NCBI RefSeq assembly: GCF_020181615.1
Contig: NZ_CP084029.1
Coordinates: forward strand, 1,413,043 to 1,477,042
Source: [Mycobacterium] crassicus
Lineage (GTDB): Bacteria; Actinomycetota; Actinomycetes; Mycobacteriales; Mycobacteriaceae
Direction: 5' to 3'
Length of the DNA: 64,000 nt
The position numbers were made by a program, and so were the translations under genes. This document shows positions 28,129-39,830 of the stretch, in pieces. The notes beneath the pieces were generated by a model. That model worked only from the letters and a program-made list of their open reading frames with translations. It made no database searches and was not told the origin of the DNA. Position 1 is the first letter of the stretch, and every line of letters starts with the position of its first letter.

Positions 28129-28752
28129 TCAGTGCAGGGCGGCCATCGCGAGAATGAACGACAGCACCACAGCCGCGCCGCCGACAGCGGTGCCGGCCAC
28201 CGCCAGGCCGTGCCCGCCCTCGCCGGTCCTCTTGATCTGGCTCAGGGCGATGACACCCAGCACGGCGCCGACCACTGCCAGCGGCCAGAACAGTAGGCCG
28301 AGCAGTGCGACCACCAGCGAGCAGATCGCCAGCACATTGGTTCGCTGCGCCTGGGCCGGGTTGAAGTAGCCCGAGTAGGGCACCCCAGGTCCCGTCGGTG
28401 GGTAACCGGGTGGTGTGCCGTAGCCCGCCGACGGGTAACCGGGGGGCGGGCCCAGCGGTTGCGCGTAGCCCGGGTAGTCGGCCGGTGGGCCGTAGCCGGG
28501 AGGCGGGCCGTAACCGCCCGGGGGTGGGCCGTAGCCGGGAGGCGGGGGCGGCGGATAACCGCCCGGCGGCAGCGGTGGCTGCTGTGGCGGCGGAAATCCC
28601 GGCGGCGGATAGCCGGGCGCCGGAGGGTACGGTTCGGCGCCCGACGGGTAGGCCCATCCGCCTTGGTCAGGCGCGGGTTCGCCCGCATCGGCCCAGGGTT
28701 GGTCGGCGTTGCCTCGGGGATTCTCGTCAGAATCCCAGCCGGGAGCTGTCAT
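28129..28752 (-). CDS. Proline-rich DUF4190 membrane protein (Rv1233c-like)
   Basis: A 207-residue protein. Residues 1-135 are Pro/Gly/Tyr-rich (repeats such as GYPPPGFPPPQQPPLPPGGY and GYGPPPGY). Two membrane helices follow (about 143-170 and 184-206), separated by ALSQIKRTGEGGHGLAVAG, the DUF4190 signature. Such proteins are small membrane proteins with disordered tails, and function is unknown. ATG 28752 (MTAPGWDSDENPRG) is supported by TAGGTT 7 bases upstream. A start 18 codons earlier (28806) is rejected. Confidence 0.82.
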   Translation of the reverse strand: MTAPGWDSDENPRGNADQPWADAGEPAPDQGGWAYPSGAEPYPPAPGYPPPGFPPPQQPPLPPGGYPPPPPPGYGPPPGGYGPPPGYGPPADYPGYAQPLGPPPGYPSAGYGTPPGYPPTGPGVPYSGYFNPAQAQRTNVLAICSLVVALLGLLFWPLAVVGAVLGVIALSQIKRTGEGGHGLAVAGTAVGGAAVVLSFILAMAALH

Positions 28753-28759
28753 GCTGTTC

Positions 28760-28765
28760 AACCTA
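28760..28765 (-). promoter_or_regulatory. -10 box of the DUF4190 gene, leaderless
   Basis: TAGGTT on the minus strand, 7 bases before ATG 28752. Confidence 0.5.
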
Positions 28766-28835
28766 GCGGATGTGCCGGTACCGGCTTGCTGTCCGACGGT
28801 CGGCAAGTGTGCCGGAGTGAGGAGAGAAGAAGGTC

Positions 28836-31745
<2,910 letters not shown>

Positions 31746-31749
<4 letters not shown>

Positions 31750-32585
31750 CCGATCTTCGCCGGCGCGCGGCGTGGCTGATCATCAACGTGGCCGTGGTGG
31801 CCTACGCGCTGGTGCCGGTGTTGTGGATCCTGTCGCTTTCACTCAAACCGACGTCAACGGTCAAGGACGGCAGGCTGATTCCGTCGTCGGTGACCCTGGA
31901 CAACTACCGGGGCATCTTCAACGGCCAGCGAACCGGGGCGGTGTTCGGTCCCGCACTGGTCAACTCGGTGGGTATCGGGCTGATCACCACCGTGATCGCC
32001 GTGGTGATCGGCGCGATGGCCGCCTACGCGGTGGCCAGGCTGGACTTCCCCGGCAAGCGGCTGCTGGTCGGCGCCGCCCTGCTGATCGCGATGTTCCCGC
32101 AGATATCTTTGGTGACACCGATTTTCAACATCGAACGGGCCACCGGGCTGTTCGACACCTGGCTCGGCCTGATCATTCCGTACATCACATTTGCGCTGCC
32201 GCTGGCGATCTACACCCTGTCGGCGTTCTTCTCCGAGATCCCCTGGGACCTGGAGAAGGCCGCCAAGATGGACGGCGCCACCCCAGCTCAGGCGTTCCGC
32301 AAGGTGATCGCGCCCCTGGCGGCGCCGGGAATCGTCACCGCGGCGATCCTGGTCTTCATCTTCGCCTGGAACGATCTGCTGCTGGCGTTGTCGCTGACGG
32401 CGACCACGGCCTCGATCACCGCCCCGGTGGCGATCGCCAACTTCACCGGCAGTTCGCAGTTCGAGGAGCCGACCGGTTCCATCGCCGCGGGGGCGATGGT
32501 GATCACGGTGCCGATCATCATCTTTGTTCTAATCTTCCAACGACGGATCGTGGCGGGACTGACCTCCGGCGCGGTGAAGGGATAG
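31746..32585 (+). CDS. sugB: Trehalose ABC importer permease SugB
   Basis: A 279-residue MalG-like permease with six helices. TM1 is [25 protein letters not shown]. The EAA coupling loop is [35 protein letters not shown] 31746 overlaps the sugA stop, and four bases separate its end from sugC. It forms the heterodimeric channel with SugA for trehalose recycling. Confidence 0.94.
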
Positions 32586-32589
32586 GCCG

Positions 32590-33735
32590 ATGGCAGAGAT
32601 CGAACTCCTCCACATCACCAAGAGCTACCCCGATGGTGCTGTGGCGGTGAAGGATCTGTCGCTGACCATCGCCGACGGCGAATTCATCATCCTGGTGGGC
32701 CCGTCCGGCTGCGGAAAGTCCACCACGCTGAACATGATCGCCGGCCTCGAAGAGATCTCGTCGGGGGAGTTGCGGATCGGGGGAGAACGCGTCAACGAAC
32801 GCGCGCCCAAGGATCGTGACATCGCGATGGTGTTCCAGTCCTATGCCCTCTACCCGCACATGACGGTGCGGGGCAACATCGCGTTCCCGTTGACCCTGGC
32901 CAAGATGAAGAAGGCGCAGATCGCTGAGAAGGTAGCCGATGTCGCGAAGATCCTCGATCTGACCGACCTGCTGGATCGCAAGCCGTCGCAGTTGTCCGGT
33001 GGGCAGCGTCAGCGGGTGGCGATGGGGCGGGCGATCGTGCGGCATCCCAAGGCATTCCTGATGGACGAGCCGCTGTCGAATCTGGATGCCAAATTGCGGG
33101 TGCAGATGCGCAGCGAGATAGCCCGGCTGCAGCGACGATTGGGCACCACCACCGTCTACGTCACGCATGACCAGACCGAGGCGATGACACTGGGCGACCG
33201 GGTGGTGGTGATGCACGGCGGGATAGCCCAGCAGATCGGCACGCCGGACGAGCTCTACGAACGGCCCGCCAACCTCTTCGTCGCCGGTTTCGTCGGCTCG
33301 CCGGCGATGAACTTCTTCCCCGGCACGCTGACCCCGGCCGGCGTGCGACTGTCGTTCGGCGAGGTGCCGCTGGCCGCGGAGGTCCGCGAGACCATCGGCC
33401 GGCACCCGGATCCGCACGGCGGCCAGGTTGTGATCGGCGCGCGCCCGGAACATCTTGGCGACGCCGGACTGCTCGACGACGCGCAGCGAGGCCGGGCGGT
33501 GACGTTCGCGGCCCGTGTCGACCTGGTCGAGTCGCTGGGTGCGGACAAGTACCTGTACTTCACACCCGACGAGCCGACCGGCCCGGTGACCGACAGCGAA
33601 CTGGTGGCCCGGGTTCCGGCCGCGTCGAAGGCGGCCGGCGGGCAGCCGATCGAGCTGGCGCTGGACCCGACGAAGGTCGTGGTGTTCGACGCCGCGTCCG
33701 GGATGAACCTCAGCGTCGCTCCGGCGGGGAGGTGA
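32590..33735 (+). CDS. sugC: Trehalose ABC importer ATPase SugC
   Basis: A 381-residue MalK-type ATPase. Walker [10 protein letters not shown] (residues 37-45), Q-loop [13 protein letters not shown], signature [15 protein letters not shown], Walker [13 protein letters not shown] and switch [16 protein letters not shown] are all intact. A C-terminal TOBE-like regulatory domain (about 240-381) follows. It energises SugAB-LpqY. ATG 32590 follows the sugB stop by four bases. The downstream SUFU-domain gene begins 7 bp after its stop and may share the transcript. Confidence 0.95.
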   Translation: MAEIELLHITKSYPDGAVAVKDLSLTIADGEFIILVGPSGCGKSTTLNMIAGLEEISSGELRIGGERVNERAPKDRDIAMVFQSYALYPHMTVRGNIAFPLTLAKMKKAQIAEKVADVAKILDLTDLLDRKPSQLSGGQRQRVAMGRAIVRHPKAFLMDEPLSNLDAKLRVQMRSEIARLQRRLGTTTVYVTHDQTEAMTLGDRVVVMHGGIAQQIGTPDELYERPANLFVAGFVGSPAMNFFPGTLTPAGVRLSFGEVPLAAEVRETIGRHPDPHGGQVVIGARPEHLGDAGLLDDAQRGRAVTFAARVDLVESLGADKYLYFTPDEPTGPVTDSELVARVPAASKAAGGQPIELALDPTKVVVFDAASGMNLSVAPAGR

Positions 33736-33742
33736 GCCGGCG

Positions 33743-34351
33743 ATGAGCGCAGAACTGGACCTGGTGCGTGAGCATCTGCGGGAGCACTTCGCGGCGGCGG
33801 GCATAGCGGCCGCGCCGGACGTCGCACGGTTGACCTTCCTGGGTGTCGAGCCCATCGAGGTGCTGCGGTTCGGTCCCGGGCCCGACCGGATGGTGCATTA
33901 CGTCTCGGTGGGTTGTTCACGGCATCCGATGGGCGATCCCGCCCAGATCCTTGCCGACCCGCTGCACGGCCCCCGCGCCGAGATCGTTCTGCGCCTGCGG
34001 GTCTCCGATTCCGCCGCCGGGCTGGCGCGCACTCTGGCCGCGGTGGCGGCTGCGCCGGTGGTGGAGGGTGTGGTGCTGGCCCCTGACGCGCTGATGGACC
34101 TGGGCGGACCGTTGTGGACCCGGCAGTCGGGCGCGGTCCCGTTCACCGCGATGCTGTTGGGCGACAGTGACATCGCCGAGGTGGCGCTGGAGTCACCGCG
34201 TGAGCCGGTGCGGTTCTTCTCGGCCACTCCGATCACCGCGACCGAGGCCGCCTGGGTGCGGCTCAAGGGTGCCGACGCCATGCGGGAGGCCTGGAAGGCT
34301 GACGGGGTGGACGTCTTCGACCCGGACCGTCGCGCATCTGAACCGCGCTGA
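33743..34351 (+). CDS. Suppressor-of-fused (SUFU) domain protein
   Basis: A 202-residue cytoplasmic protein with the bacterial SUFU-like fold (PF05076 type). The sequence includes VARLTFLGVEPIEVLRFGP, VHYVSVGCSRHPM, RAEIVLRLRVSD, and the conserved end VPFTAMLLGDSDIAEVALESPREPVRFFSATPITATEAAWVRLKGADAM. Bacterial SUFU proteins are often immunity proteins of toxin systems, yet no toxin gene is adjacent. Instead it lies 7 bp after sugC. ATG 33743 is chosen with GGGGAGGTGAG upstream. Function here is unknown. Confidence 0.75.
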   Translation: MSAELDLVREHLREHFAAAGIAAAPDVARLTFLGVEPIEVLRFGPGPDRMVHYVSVGCSRHPMGDPAQILADPLHGPRAEIVLRLRVSDSAAGLARTLAAVAAAPVVEGVVLAPDALMDLGGPLWTRQSGAVPFTAMLLGDSDIAEVALESPREPVRFFSATPITATEAAWVRLKGADAMREAWKADGVDVFDPDRRASEPR

Positions 34352-34378
34352 TTCTCCCGCGGAATGGGGCTGGGAGGC

Positions 34379-35413
34379 TCAGAGCCAGCCGTTGCGGCGG
34401 AACGCCCGGTAGAGCAGCGTGCAGATGCCCACCATGGTTCCCAGCACCACCGGATAGCTGAATGTCCAGTGCAGGGCCGGCATGTGATCGAAGTTCATGC
34501 CGTAGATCCCGGCGATCATGGTCGGGACGGCGATGATGCCGGCCCAGGCCGACATCTTGCGCATGTCGGTGTTCTGCTGCATGCCCACCCGTGCCAGTGC
34601 CGCCTGCACCAGTGAACTGAGCGTCTCGTCGTAGCCGGCGATCTGCTCGGCGGCGCGGGTCTGGTGATCGGCGACGTCACGCAGGTAGCGCCGCACTTCC
34701 TTGGAGATCAGATCCTTGTGGTCGGTCTGCATCCGCTGAAACGGAATGGACAACGGTGCGACCGCACGCCGGAGTTCGACCACTTCGCGCTTGATCTGGT
34801 AGATCGGTTCGACGTCGGTGCGGGTGCCGGGGGCGAACGCCACCTCCTCGATGGCGTCGATGTCGCTCTCCATGAGATTGGTCACCTCGACGTAGCGGTC
34901 GACGACGTAGTCGGCGATGGCGTGCAGCACCGCGTGGGGGCCCAGCCGCATGTGCTCGGGGTCGGCGTCCATCCGCCGGCGGACATCCGCCAGGCCGCTG
35001 TGCTCGCCGTGCCGGACGGTGACTACGAAGTTCTTGCCGACGAAGATCATGATCTCGCCGGTTTCGACGATCTGTCGGGCCAGCACCACCGACTCGTGCG
35101 GCACGTAGTTGACCGTCTTGAGGACCAGGAACAGGATCTCGTCGTAGCGCTCCAGCTTGGGGCGCTGGTGGGCGTGCACGGCGTCCTCAACACTGAGTTC
35201 ATGCAGGCCGAAGGTTGCGGCCACGGCCTGCATCTGGCGCTCGTCGGGCTCGTGCAGGCCGACCCAGACGAAGGCGTCGACGCCGCTCGCCTCGATCTGG
35301 TGCACCTTGGCCCTGGCACCGGCGGGGGTGAACTCGCCGGGAACCCGGGCTCCGTCGGCGTAGACGCCGCAGTCGACGAGCACTTTCGGGGCAGGATCGC
35401 GCAGGGCTGTCAT
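34379..35413 (-). CDS. corA: CorA-type magnesium and cobalt channel
   Basis: A 344-residue CorA homologue. A large N-terminal cytoplasmic domain (FVWVGLHEPDERQMQAVAATFGLHELSVEDAVHAHQRPKLERYDEILFLVLKTV) is followed by the long stalk helix. Two membrane helices enclose the diagnostic YGMNF selectivity loop (about residue 310), and the end is basic (RAFRRNGWL). ATG 35413 follows GGGAGGGAGG. It is convergent with the SUFU gene. It sits in the same window as an MgtE-like sensor, but no shared control element is seen. Confidence 0.93.
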   Translation of the reverse strand: MTALRDPAPKVLVDCGVYADGARVPGEFTPAGARAKVHQIEASGVDAFVWVGLHEPDERQMQAVAATFGLHELSVEDAVHAHQRPKLERYDEILFLVLKTVNYVPHESVVLARQIVETGEIMIFVGKNFVVTVRHGEHSGLADVRRRMDADPEHMRLGPHAVLHAIADYVVDRYVEVTNLMESDIDAIEEVAFAPGTRTDVEPIYQIKREVVELRRAVAPLSIPFQRMQTDHKDLISKEVRRYLRDVADHQTRAAEQIAGYDETLSSLVQAALARVGMQQNTDMRKMSAWAGIIAVPTMIAGIYGMNFDHMPALHWTFSYPVVLGTMVGICTLLYRAFRRNGWL

Positions 35414-35447
35414 GACGGGCCTCCCTCCCGGCGCAGGTGCCGGTCAA

Positions 35448-35453
35448 ATGCTA
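35448..35453 (-). promoter_or_regulatory. -10 box of corA
   Basis: TAGCAT on the minus strand, with transcription expected near 35441 and a leader of about 28 bases containing the GGGAGGGAGG ribosome site. Confidence 0.4.
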
Positions 35454-35583
35454 CGCGTCCGGACCCAACATGACCGGTCAGCGCGGTACCCGCTGGGTCC
35501 GGAGTTTCCCGCGACGCCTTCGGTGCGATAGTTTCGACCCGACAAATAATCAGGACATCGAACCCGTTCGAGGAGCACTTGAC

Positions 35584-36573
35584 GTGAGCACAACCCCACT
35601 CAAGGTGGCCGTCACCGGCGCCGCCGGCCAGATCGGCTACAGCCTGCTGTTCCGCCTGGCCAGCGGCTCGCTGCTGGGCCCCGACCGGCCGATCGAACTG
35701 CGCCTGCTGGAGATCGAGCCCGCCCTCAAGGCGCTCGAGGGTGTCGTCATGGAGCTCGACGACTGTGCCTTCCCGCTGCTGTCCGGCGTGCAGATCGGCT
35801 CGGACGCGAACAAGATCTTCGACGGTGTGAACCTGGCGCTGCTGGTCGGCGCCCGCCCGCGTGGGCCGGGCATGGAGCGCAGCGACCTGCTTGAGGCCAA
35901 CGGCGCGATCTTCACCGCGCAGGGCAAGGCGCTCAACTCGGTTGCGGCCTCCGACGTCCGGGTGGGTGTGACTGGCAACCCGGCCAACACCAACGCGCTG
36001 ATCGCGATGACCAACGCCCCCGACATCCCCAAGGAGCGGTTCTCCGCGCTGACCCGCCTGGACCACAACCGGGCGATCTCACAGTTGTCGAAGAAGACCG
36101 GTGCCGCGGTCACCGACATCAAGAAGGTGACGATCTGGGGCAACCACTCGGCCAGCCAGTACCCGGACATCTTCCACGCCGAGGTGGGCGGTCGTAACGC
36201 CGCCGAGGTCGTCAACGACCAGGCCTGGATCGAGAATGACTTCATCCCCACCGTCGCCAAGCGCGGCGCGGCGATCATCGATGCGCGCGGCGCCTCGTCG
36301 GCTGCCTCCGCCGCGTCGGCGACCGTCAACGCCGCCCGGGACTGGCTGCAGGGCAGCCCGGCCGGGGACTGGGTGTCGATGGCGGTCGTCTCCGACGGCT
36401 CCTACGGGGTCCCGGAAGGCCTGATCTCCTCGTTCCCGGTCACCACCAAGGACGGTGACTGGAGCATCGTGCAGGGCCTGGAGATCAACGACTTCTCCCG
36501 CGCCAAGATCGACGCCTCGACCGCGGAGCTCGCCGAGGAGCGCGAGGCGGTCACCGGGCTGGGCCTGATCTAG
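35584..36573 (+). CDS. mdh: Malate dehydrogenase
   Basis: NAD-dependent Mdh oxidises malate to oxaloacetate in the TCA cycle. The 329 residues show the NAD site [21 protein letters not shown], substrate-binding [40 protein letters not shown] and the catalytic His in [15 protein letters not shown] 35584 is preferred to a longer in-frame start at 35437: it gives the exact length I recall for M. tuberculosis Mdh, and CGAGGAGC lies about 9 bases upstream. A possible -10 (TAGTTT, 35529-35534) precedes it. A strong terminator follows the stop. Confidence 0.95.
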   Translation: MSTTPLKVAVTGAAGQIGYSLLFRLASGSLLGPDRPIELRLLEIEPALKALEGVVMELDDCAFPLLSGVQIGSDANKIFDGVNLALLVGARPRGPGMERSDLLEANGAIFTAQGKALNSVAASDVRVGVTGNPANTNALIAMTNAPDIPKERFSALTRLDHNRAISQLSKKTGAAVTDIKKVTIWGNHSASQYPDIFHAEVGGRNAAEVVNDQAWIENDFIPTVAKRGAAIIDARGASSAASAASATVNAARDWLQGSPAGDWVSMAVVSDGSYGVPEGLISSFPVTTKDGDWSIVQGLEINDFSRAKIDASTAELAEEREAVTGLGLI

Positions 36574-36589
36574 CGCACAACGTCTGCCG

Positions 36590-36632
36590 ACGCGGCCGGT
36601 TCGTCCCCTGGACGAGCCGGCCGCGTTTGTTT
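36590..36632 (+). terminator. Intrinsic terminator after mdh
   Basis: A 17-bp stem (36590-36606 with 36610-36626, one G-T pair) closes a 3-base loop and is followed by TTGTTT. It lies 17 bases after the mdh stop. A stem this long with a T-rich tail is unusual in high-GC mycobacteria and should stop transcription before the malic enzyme gene. Confidence 0.8.
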
Positions 36633-36693
36633 GGCGGGTGCCGCTACTCCCCAGCCGGACGCGACCGATCGAAACTGCTGAGGGCCGGCACAG

Positions 36694-36699
36694 TACCCT
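36694..36699 (+). promoter_or_regulatory. -10 box of the malic enzyme gene
   Basis: TACCCT lies 9 bases before ATG 36709, downstream of the mdh terminator. This gives the malic enzyme its own, nearly leaderless, promoter. Confidence 0.4.
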
Positions 36700-36708
36700 G
36701 GACTATCG

Positions 36709-37896
36709 ATGCCCGAGAACCTTGCGAACATGGTGAACACCTCGCCGATCGTCATCGGAGACGAAGAGATCTTCGAGGCCCACACGGGTGGGAAGATCAA
36801 CGTCGACCTCAAAACCCCGCTGGACAGCCAACGTGCGTTGTCGATCGCCTACACCCCGGGTGTGGCGCAGGTCAGTCGCGCTATTGCCGCGGACCGCACC
36901 TTGGCGGCCCGCTACACCTGGGCGCACCGGCTGGTGGCAGTGGTCAGCGACGGTACGTCGGTACTCGGGCTGGGTGACCTGGGACCGGCGGCGGCGCTGC
37001 CGGTGATGGAGGGCAAGGCCGCGCTGTTCAAGACGTTCGCCGGCCTGGACTCCATTCCCATAGTGTTGGACACCAAGGATCCGGACGAGATCGTCGAGAC
37101 GCTGGTGCGGCTGCGCCCGTCGTTCGGGGCGGTCAATCTGGAGGACATCTCCGCCCCGCGGTGCTTCGAAATCGAGCGGCGGGTGATCGAGGCGCTGGAC
37201 TGCCCGGTGATGCATGACGACCAGCACGGCACCGCGATCGTGGCATTGGCCGCCTTGCTGGGTGCGGCCAAGGTGCTCGACCGCGACATCGCGTCGCTGC
37301 GGGTGGTGGTGTCCGGTGCCGGCGCCGCGGGTGTGGCCTGCGCGAACATCCTGCTCTCGAGGGGCATCTCGGAGATGATCGTGCTGGATTCGCAGGGTGT
37401 GCTGCATCCGGAGCGCTCCGGCATGAACGACGTCAAGCTCGAGTTGGCGCAGCGGACCAATCCTCGTGGCCTTACCGGCGGCCTGGCCGAGGCTCTGGCC
37501 GGCGCTGACGTCTTCCTGGGCGCTTCCGGAGGTGTGGTGCCCGAGGAGCTCATTGCGTCGATGGCCCCGGGCGGGGTGGTGTTCGCGCTGTCCAACCCCG
37601 ACCCGGAGATCCACCCGGACCTGGCGGCCAAGTACACGGCGATCGTGGCGACCGGCCGCAGCGATTTCCCGAACCAGATCAACAATGTGTTGGCGTTCCC
37701 GGGAATCTTCCGGGGTGCACTCGACGCCGGAGCGCGCCGTATCACCGAGGCGATGAAGTTGGCTGCCGCGGAGGCGATTTTCTCCGTCGTCGCCGATGAC
37801 TTGGCGCCGGACCGTATCGTGCCCAGCCCGCTGGACCCCCGAGTCGAGCCGGCCGTGGCGGCAGCGGTCGCGGCGGCATCTGAATCCGCGTCCTGA
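36709..37896 (+). CDS. Malic enzyme, short bacterial type
   Basis: Oxidatively decarboxylates malate to pyruvate with NAD or NADP. The 395-residue protein has SIAYTPGVAQVSRAI, the metal-binding GAVNLEDISAPRCFEIERR, the malic signature CPVMHDDQHGTAIVALAALLGAAK, and the nucleotide fold VVVSGAGAAGVACANILLSRG followed by VLDSQGVL. It lacks the phosphotransacetylase-like extension of larger MaeB enzymes. ATG 36709 is taken; an internal ATG at 36730 is an alternative. The gene follows mdh and precedes kgd, a block of C4-acid metabolism. M. tuberculosis has toxin-antitoxin and PE_PGRS genes here instead, from memory. Confidence 0.9.
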   Translation: MPENLANMVNTSPIVIGDEEIFEAHTGGKINVDLKTPLDSQRALSIAYTPGVAQVSRAIAADRTLAARYTWAHRLVAVVSDGTSVLGLGDLGPAAALPVMEGKAALFKTFAGLDSIPIVLDTKDPDEIVETLVRLRPSFGAVNLEDISAPRCFEIERRVIEALDCPVMHDDQHGTAIVALAALLGAAKVLDRDIASLRVVVSGAGAAGVACANILLSRGISEMIVLDSQGVLHPERSGMNDVKLELAQRTNPRGLTGGLAEALAGADVFLGASGGVVPEELIASMAPGGVVFALSNPDPEIHPDLAAKYTAIVATGRSDFPNQINNVLAFPGIFRGALDAGARRITEAMKLAAAEAIFSVVADDLAPDRIVPSPLDPRVEPAVAAAVAAASESAS

Positions 37897-37903
37897 GCCT
37901 GCG

Positions 37904-38770
37904 GTGTCCAGGCCGTCGCGACATTACCTGCGCCGGTTGGCGTTCGGGCTGACGGCGCTGCTGATCGCGGGTTGCGGGGGGCACCCCCAACCACCGGTTC
38001 TGAGTGTCGGGACCACATCAGACCAGCAGGCACTGGTTCTCGCGCACCTGTACGCGAGCGCCCTGCGCGGCGTCGGTGCGGTGGTGCGCGTGGAACCAGT
38101 CGCCGACCCGGTGGCTGAAATCGATACCGGGGAGCTCACCGTGGTGCCCGGCTTTTCCGGCCGATTTCTTTCGGTGTTCGCGCCCGACTCGCCGGCCCGC
38201 TCCGACCGGCAGGTCTACTGGGCGTTGGCCGGCGCGCTGCCGGAGGGAATCGCGGTGGGCGACTACGCCATGACTGCCGCCGACAAGCCCGCCCTGGCCG
38301 TGACCGAAACCACGGCGGTCGCCTGGGGCGGCACCGATCTGCGAGCATTGGTACGGCACTGCGCCGGGTTGGTCGTCGGTGCTGTCACCGGTGCCCGCGT
38401 CCCGGCGTCGGTCGGCAGTTGCACACTGCCCAAGGCGCGCCAATTCCCCGATGACGCAGCATTGTTCGCCGCTTTGCGTGCCCGCCAGGTCACCGCGGCG
38501 TGGACCAGTACCGCTGATCCCGGACAGCCTGGGGACTCCCGCGACACGGTGGTGCTCACCGACGGCAGACCGGCGCTGGTGCGAGCCGAGAATGTGGTCC
38601 CGCTGTATCGGCGCAACGCGCTGACCGAATATCAACTGCTGGCGATCAACCAGGTGGCCGGTGTACTGGACACCGAGGCGCTGGTCGAGATGCGCCGCGC
38701 GGTGGCCGGCGGCGCCGACCCACAGGTTGTCGTGGACGCTTTCCTGGACGAGCACCCGCTGGGGCGCTAG
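37904..38770 (+). CDS. lpqZ: Glycine-betaine-binding-like lipoprotein LpqZ
   Basis: A 288-residue exported lipoprotein resembling periplasmic quaternary-amine-binding (OpuAC) proteins. The signal SRPSRHYLRRLAFGLTALLIAGC ends in a good lipobox LIAGC. The mature part has SVGTTSDQQALVLAHLYASALRGVGAVVRVEPVADPVAEIDTGELTVVPGFSGRFLSVF and ends in a helical AINQVAGVLDTEALVEMRRAVAGGADPQVVVDAFLDEH typical of this fold. No permease or ATPase is adjacent, so transport cannot be assumed. GTG 37904 lies 7 bp after the malic enzyme stop and is probably cotranscribed. Confidence 0.87.
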   Translation: MSRPSRHYLRRLAFGLTALLIAGCGGHPQPPVLSVGTTSDQQALVLAHLYASALRGVGAVVRVEPVADPVAEIDTGELTVVPGFSGRFLSVFAPDSPARSDRQVYWALAGALPEGIAVGDYAMTAADKPALAVTETTAVAWGGTDLRALVRHCAGLVVGAVTGARVPASVGSCTLPKARQFPDDAALFAALRARQVTAAWTSTADPGQPGDSRDTVVLTDGRPALVRAENVVPLYRRNALTEYQLLAINQVAGVLDTEALVEMRRAVAGGADPQVVVDAFLDEHPLGR

Positions 38771-38805
38771 GGGGCAGCGCTGCTTGGCGCGAGCACCCTT
38801 GAGCC

Positions 38806-39630
38806 CTACTGGGGCCTGAGCTTGGGGATGCCGAACGAGAACAGGCGCTGGTAGCGCGAGCCCAGGATGCGCACGAGCAGGTCCAAAATCCGCGCGTCGT
38901 TTCCGATGAGCACGCGGGCCCGGTTCTTGCTGACCCCGTCGAGGATCACGCGGGCGGCCTCTTCGGCGGTGGTAGAGGCCAGTCGGCGGTCGAAGAAATC
39001 GGCCATGGCCGCGGCGTCCAATCCTTCGGCGACGGTGGCGTTGCGGGCGATCGCGGTCTTGATGCCGCCCGGGTGCACCGTGGTGACCTTGACCGGGTGC
39101 TTACCGATGGCCATCTCCTGGTTCAACGCCTCGGTGAAGCCGCGGACGGCGAACTTCGCGGCGTTGTAGGCGGCCTGGCCGGGCATGGACAGCAGCCCGA
39201 ACAAACTGGAGATGTTGATGACGTGTCCGTCACCAGACTCGATCAGGTGCGGCAGGAAGGCCTTGGTGCCGTTGACCACACCCCAGAAGTCGACATCCAT
39301 CACCCGCTCGATGTCCTTGAATTCGGTGGCCAGGACGTCGCCGCTGAACGCGATTCCGGCGTTGTTGTAGATCTGGTTGACCTTGCCGAAGAAGTCCTTG
39401 ACCTCATCGGCGTAGGCGAGGAATCTTTCCCGCTCGGTCACGTCGAGACGATCGACTTTGAGCTGCACGCCCAGCGCCGTCAACCGCTTCTCGGTCTGCG
39501 CGAGCCCCTCGGTGTCGACGTCGCTGATCGCCAGCCGTGCGCCCGCCCGCGCGAGCTCGATGGCCAGTGCCTGGCCGATACCCGAACCGGCGCCGGTTAT
39601 GACTGCGACTTTCCCGGCGAATCCCTGCAT
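38806..39630 (-). CDS. Short-chain dehydrogenase/reductase (Rv1245c-like)
   Basis: A 274-residue classical SDR. It has the cofactor site VITGAGSGIGQALAIELARAGARLAISDVD (NAD-type Asp after beta-2), NNAGIAF, the catalytic Ser in HVINISSLFG, and the active-site YNAAK. The substrate is unknown. ATG 39630 (MQGFAGKVAV) has GGGAGAG six bases upstream. A nine-codon longer form is less likely. It is convergent with lpqZ. The 54-bp repeat separates it from kgd upstream. M. tuberculosis carries a RelBE-type pair in that gap; it is absent here. Confidence 0.87.
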   Translation of the reverse strand: MQGFAGKVAVITGAGSGIGQALAIELARAGARLAISDVDTEGLAQTEKRLTALGVQLKVDRLDVTERERFLAYADEVKDFFGKVNQIYNNAGIAFSGDVLATEFKDIERVMDVDFWGVVNGTKAFLPHLIESGDGHVINISSLFGLLSMPGQAAYNAAKFAVRGFTEALNQEMAIGKHPVKVTTVHPGGIKTAIARNATVAEGLDAAAMADFFDRRLASTTAEEAARVILDGVSKNRARVLIGNDARILDLLVRILGSRYQRLFSFGIPKLRPQ

Positions 39631-39722
39631 GTTCTCTCCCAGCGGTCGGTGGACCATCCGAGCTTATCCGGTACCGCCGGTACTGGCTACGCGCACCCGA
39701 CCGGCTCAGCCGAACGCCTACT

Positions 39723-39830
39723 GAACGCCTCGTCGGCGCCGGATGCTCCTCGAGCGTTCTGCTTCGTTCCTCAGCCGAACGCCTCGTCTGCGCCGGATGC
39801 TCCACGAGCGTTCTGCTTCGTTCCTTAGCC
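39723..39830 (-). repeat. Two 54-bp direct repeats at the 3' end of kgd
   Basis: Units 39723-39776 and 39777-39830 differ at few positions, and partial copies flank them (39706-39718 and from 39831 into kgd). Each unit contains the last codons and stop of kgd (DEAFG-stop), so the 3' end of the gene appears to have been duplicated twice, in frame (18 codons). Within a unit GAACGC-(C)-TCGT pairs with ACGAGCGTTC to form a hairpin. The array may act as a transcript end or RNA-stability element, or be inert. Confidence 0.75.

Noticed and set aside
37796..37903. Longer N-terminus for lpqZ inside the malic enzyme gene
   Set aside because: A signal peptide with lipobox begins only at GTG 37904.
39631..39824. 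Toxin-antitoxin genes between the SDR gene and kgd
   Set aside because: M. tuberculosis has a RelBE-type pair there; here only the 54-bp repeats and a promoter-sized gap are present.
39723..39830. Insertion-sequence ends
   Set aside because: No transposase gene and no paired terminal inverted repeats; the units are direct copies of the kgd 3' end.
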